Under the pieces are notes generated by a model that had not been told where the DNA came from, searched no databases, and saw only the letters and a program-made list of their open reading frames with translations. Shown piece after piece: positions 34,419 to 36,404 of a stretch of DNA of 36,404 bases (the first letter of the stretch is position 1; the number at the start of each line of letters is the position of its first letter). A program made the position numbers and the translations under genes. The stretch comes from Roseinatronobacter ekhonensis (GTDB lineage Bacteria; Pseudomonadota; Alphaproteobacteria; Rhodobacterales; Rhodobacteraceae). Location: assembly GCF_900499075.1 (NCBI RefSeq), contig NZ_UIHC01000032.1, positions 1-36,404 on the forward strand, written 5' to 3'.

Positions 34419-34466
34419 GCGAATGCAGCCCAATGTCGGCGAATGCCCGCGAGTGCGGACGAATGC
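34419..34466 (+). repeat. Cluster of 10-bp-phased imperfect direct repeats (GCGAATGC type)
   Basis: GCGAATGC (34419-34426), CCCAATGT (34429-34436), GCGAATGC (34439-34446), GCGAGTGC (34449-34456) and ACGAATGC (34459-34466) recur every 10 bp, i.e. one helical turn. They lie about 100 bp from the tRNA fragment and 240 bp before the integrase start. They could be arm-type integrase or excisionase sites. Confidence 0.5.
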
Positions 34467-34567
34467 CGTTTTTTGGTCGTGGTGTTGATGTGGCGTTGAT
34501 GTAAACTGCAAAACGCCCTGTGGTATTATGATACCATCAGGCAAGCGTTTGATATTGTGTATTAATT

Positions 34568-34612
34568 TGGTTGCGGGGGTCAGATTTGAACTGACGACCT
34601 TCAGGTTATGAG
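34568..34612 (-). other. 3' fragment of tRNA-Met(CAU): likely attachment-site remnant
   Basis: On the minus strand the 45 nt run from the anticodon loop CTCATAA through the variable region, the T arm (GTCAG, TTCAAAT, CTGAC), the acceptor strand CCCCGCA, the discriminator A and the encoded CCA. The sequence before the anticodon loop cannot pair with the anticodon stem and contains no D arm, so the gene is incomplete. Integrases often cross over at the anticodon loop. The acceptor A72 would fit an initiator tRNA. Confidence 0.8.
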
Positions 34613-34704
34613 ACTTATCTGAGCGTGGCTCTAAGACGTTGTGTTTTCTGCGATTTCTGCGTAGCGTGTTGTAATACAATGGTTATTACAGGACAGCGCA
34701 GGTC

Positions 34705-35943
34705 ATGTCTGGACAGATCATTCCACTCGATTCGCTTTCGCGTGCGGACACAGCGCGGACACAGCGCAAATCTGTCCGCATCAAGGATCAGCTTGTCCGC
34801 GATCTGGACCCGCCCGCCAAGGGCAACCGGATTGTGTATGATGACAAGATTTCAGGCTTCGGGGTGCGGATCACGGCGGCGGGCAAACGGTCGTTCATCC
34901 TGAACTATTATTTCAAGGGCCGGGAACGCCGGATCACGATTGGCGCGTATCCTGAATGGACGGTGCTGGCCGCGCGCAAGCGGGCTGAGGAATACCGCCT
35001 CAAGATCGCCAATGGCATTGATCCGCTGGAAGAGAAGCAATCGGCCTATGCCGCGCCCACGATGCGTGAATTGTTCAAGCGGTATGATGAGGAATATCTG
35101 CCCCGCCTCGCCCCGCGCACGGCGGCGGATATCCGGTCGATGTTCGCCAAGATCATCCTGCCCCGGCTCGGCGCAAAGAAAGTGTCTGACGTGACGTTCA
35201 CGGATTGCGAGGCGCTACACCGTTTCGTGTCGCAAGATCGGCCTGTCCGCGCAAACCGGGTGCATGAGGTGTTGCGGCGGTCGTTCAATCTGGCGATCCG
35301 ATGGGGCTGGGTTGCGGACAACCCGGCGGCACGGGTCGAGCGCAACACCGAACACAAGCGGGCGCGATATCTGACGCAAGATGAGATCGGGCGGCTGCTG
35401 GACGCGCTGGATGCGCACCCGCAACGGACCTCCTGCGCGGCGATCAAGTTCATGCTGCTGACCGGGTGTCGGCGCGGGGAAGCTTTGGGGGCGCGCTGGG
35501 ACCAGTTCGACCCTGCCCTGCGCGTCTGGGTCAAGCCTGCGGCCACCACCAAGCAACGGCGGGAACATCGGGTGCCGCTGTCCTCTATAGCCTCTGGCGT
35601 ACTTCAAGAGCGGCAAGCCATGCTGGACGCCCTGCCCCAAGACAACCCTTTGCGACTGTCCGGCTTCGTCTTTGCGGGCGATGAGGGGCGCGCGCTGGTC
35701 GATGTAAAGCGCACCTGGGCGGCGGTCAGCAAAGCGGCGGGCCTCGGCGCTACCCGTATGCATGACCTGCGCCACACCTTCGCCAGCATCGCGGTATCAC
35801 AGGGCCAAAGCCTGCCCGTGATCGGGGCCATGCTCGGCCATACCCAACCCCAGACAACCGCGCGCTATGCCCACCTGTTCGATGATTCGCTGCTGAACGC
35901 GGCGGAAATGGTCGGCGCTTCGATCAGCAAGCGGCCTTCCTAG
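34705..35943 (+). CDS. int: Tyrosine integrase, P4 type (DUF4102 N-terminus)
   Basis: This 412-aa recombinase would integrate and excise a genomic island. The arm-binding DUF4102 domain is at about 22-110 (LVRDLDPPAKGNRIVYDDKI, SGFGVRITAAGKRSFILNYY, RRITIGAYPEWTV). The core-binding SAM-like domain is at about 118-215. Catalytic residues are visible: Arg256 in LLTGCRRGEAL, Lys283 in TTKQRREHRVPL, His353 and Arg356 in MHDLRHTFAS, His379 in LGHTQPQT and Tyr388 in TARYAHLF. It starts 92 nt after the tRNA-Met fragment and reads away from it. The enzyme looks intact. GCGGACACA is repeated in tandem near its 5' end (34743-34765). Confidence 0.92.
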   Translation: MSGQIIPLDSLSRADTARTQRKSVRIKDQLVRDLDPPAKGNRIVYDDKISGFGVRITAAGKRSFILNYYFKGRERRITIGAYPEWTVLAARKRAEEYRLKIANGIDPLEEKQSAYAAPTMRELFKRYDEEYLPRLAPRTAADIRSMFAKIILPRLGAKKVSDVTFTDCEALHRFVSQDRPVRANRVHEVLRRSFNLAIRWGWVADNPAARVERNTEHKRARYLTQDEIGRLLDALDAHPQRTSCAAIKFMLLTGCRRGEALGARWDQFDPALRVWVKPAATTKQRREHRVPLSSIASGVLQERQAMLDALPQDNPLRLSGFVFAGDEGRALVDVKRTWAAVSKAAGLGATRMHDLRHTFASIAVSQGQSLPVIGAMLGHTQPQTTARYAHLFDDSLLNAAEMVGASISKRPS

Positions 35944-36404
35944 CGGTCAACTCAGGACATTCGCGGACAAGAACAGACAAGCAACAGGTTTTGCTTGACG
36001 GGTGATCGTGGCCGCGTGCACGATAAATACGGCTTGAATGCTGCGCCGGAGACGGAACGGTATCGAGACCATCGAACATACGACGAAAAAGACATCGCAA
36101 GCATCATATCCCCCCGCGCTTCGCTGCGCTGAACGGCCCGGAAACTGGGCCGGATCGGCGTGTCTGATTTAAAGTATGGCCGCGACTCCCACAGAGTAGG
36201 ATCAAGGATCGCGGCCCCTCATAGAGGGTTCGAAGGATGAATTTTCATCACAACCAATCGTCAGAAATTCTGAGCAATGTGAATCCCGGAGACAAAATGC
36301 CCACAGAAACGGTCTGATGATCTGACCGTCGCGGAGTAAAATTCCGCAATCTGACACCTGAAGCTGATGAGCGGAGGGTGGGGAGATGTATTCTGTGGAC
36401 TTAT
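35944..36404. other. Region downstream of the integrase without a confident gene
   Basis: These 461 nt hold no long open frame. Visible structures are an inverted CATTCGCG (35958-35965, the reverse of the repeats at 34419-34466), a 6-bp hairpin at 36134-36152 and an 8-bp inverted repeat GGCCGCGA/TCGCGGCC (36178-36185 and 36209-36216). A 26-codon frame at 36237-36317 has a poorly spaced ribosome site and is not convincing. Confidence 0.5.

Noticed and set aside
34568-34612. A functional tRNA-Met gene
   Set aside because: No D arm or 5' acceptor strand is present and the anticodon stem cannot form.
36134-36152. Intrinsic terminator after the integrase
   Set aside because: The 6-bp stem is not followed by a T-run and lies nearly 200 nt after the stop codon.

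Overview
The window comes from a high-GC alphaproteobacterium, most likely Rhodobacterales/Rhodobacteraceae. The evidence is the tail module, which closely follows the order of the Rhodobacter gene transfer agent (RcGTA) tail genes, plus the codon bias and an alphaproteobacterial tRNA-Met(CAU) 3' fragment. It is an accessory, defence-rich region. No rRNA gene, intact tRNA gene or CRISPR array is visible.

Left part (1-15647, + strand): the end of an IS630-type element, then the distal half of a siphovirus-like prophage. The order is tail-terminator-like protein, tail tube, tail assembly chaperone with a textbook -1 programmed frameshift signal, tape measure, DUF2460 protein, lysis cassette (holin, two small membrane proteins, GH24 endolysin, overlapping Rz/Rz1-type spanins), DUF2163 protein, NlpC/P60 peptidase, a giant GTA gp15-like host-specificity protein, a DUF2793 fibre-type protein and two small distal genes. 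A bactofilin-like gene sits on the opposite strand between two tail genes. The lysis cassette is placed inside the tail module, between the RcGTA gp12 and gp13 counterparts. The prophage genes mostly overlap by 1-4 bases and look like one operon.

Middle part (15964-about 29760, - strand): a complete type I BREX phage-defence operon, brxR-brxA-brxB-brxC-pglX-pglZ-brxL, almost every junction overlapping or within a few bases. A WYL-family regulator (BrxR) leads it, preceded by a 28-bp near-perfect palindrome that is a good candidate autoregulatory operator. BrxL is unusual: it keeps the N-terminal region and AAA+ core, but the C-terminal Lon peptidase domain is absent and a domain resembling the MIT C-terminal (PLD-like) fold takes its place.

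Right part (29923-34320, - strand): an exonuclease I (SbcB-like) gene and a hipB-hipA-third-gene operon, whose promoter is bracketed by two HipB-type palindromic operators exactly 50 bp apart.

Right end (34400-36404): a cluster of 10-bp-phased repeats, a 45-nt 3' fragment of a tRNA-Met gene (a likely attachment-site remnant), a P4-type tyrosine integrase on the + strand, and a terminal stretch with little recognisable content. The polarity of the tRNA fragment places the integrase element to its right, so the BREX and HipBA genes may be outside that particular element.
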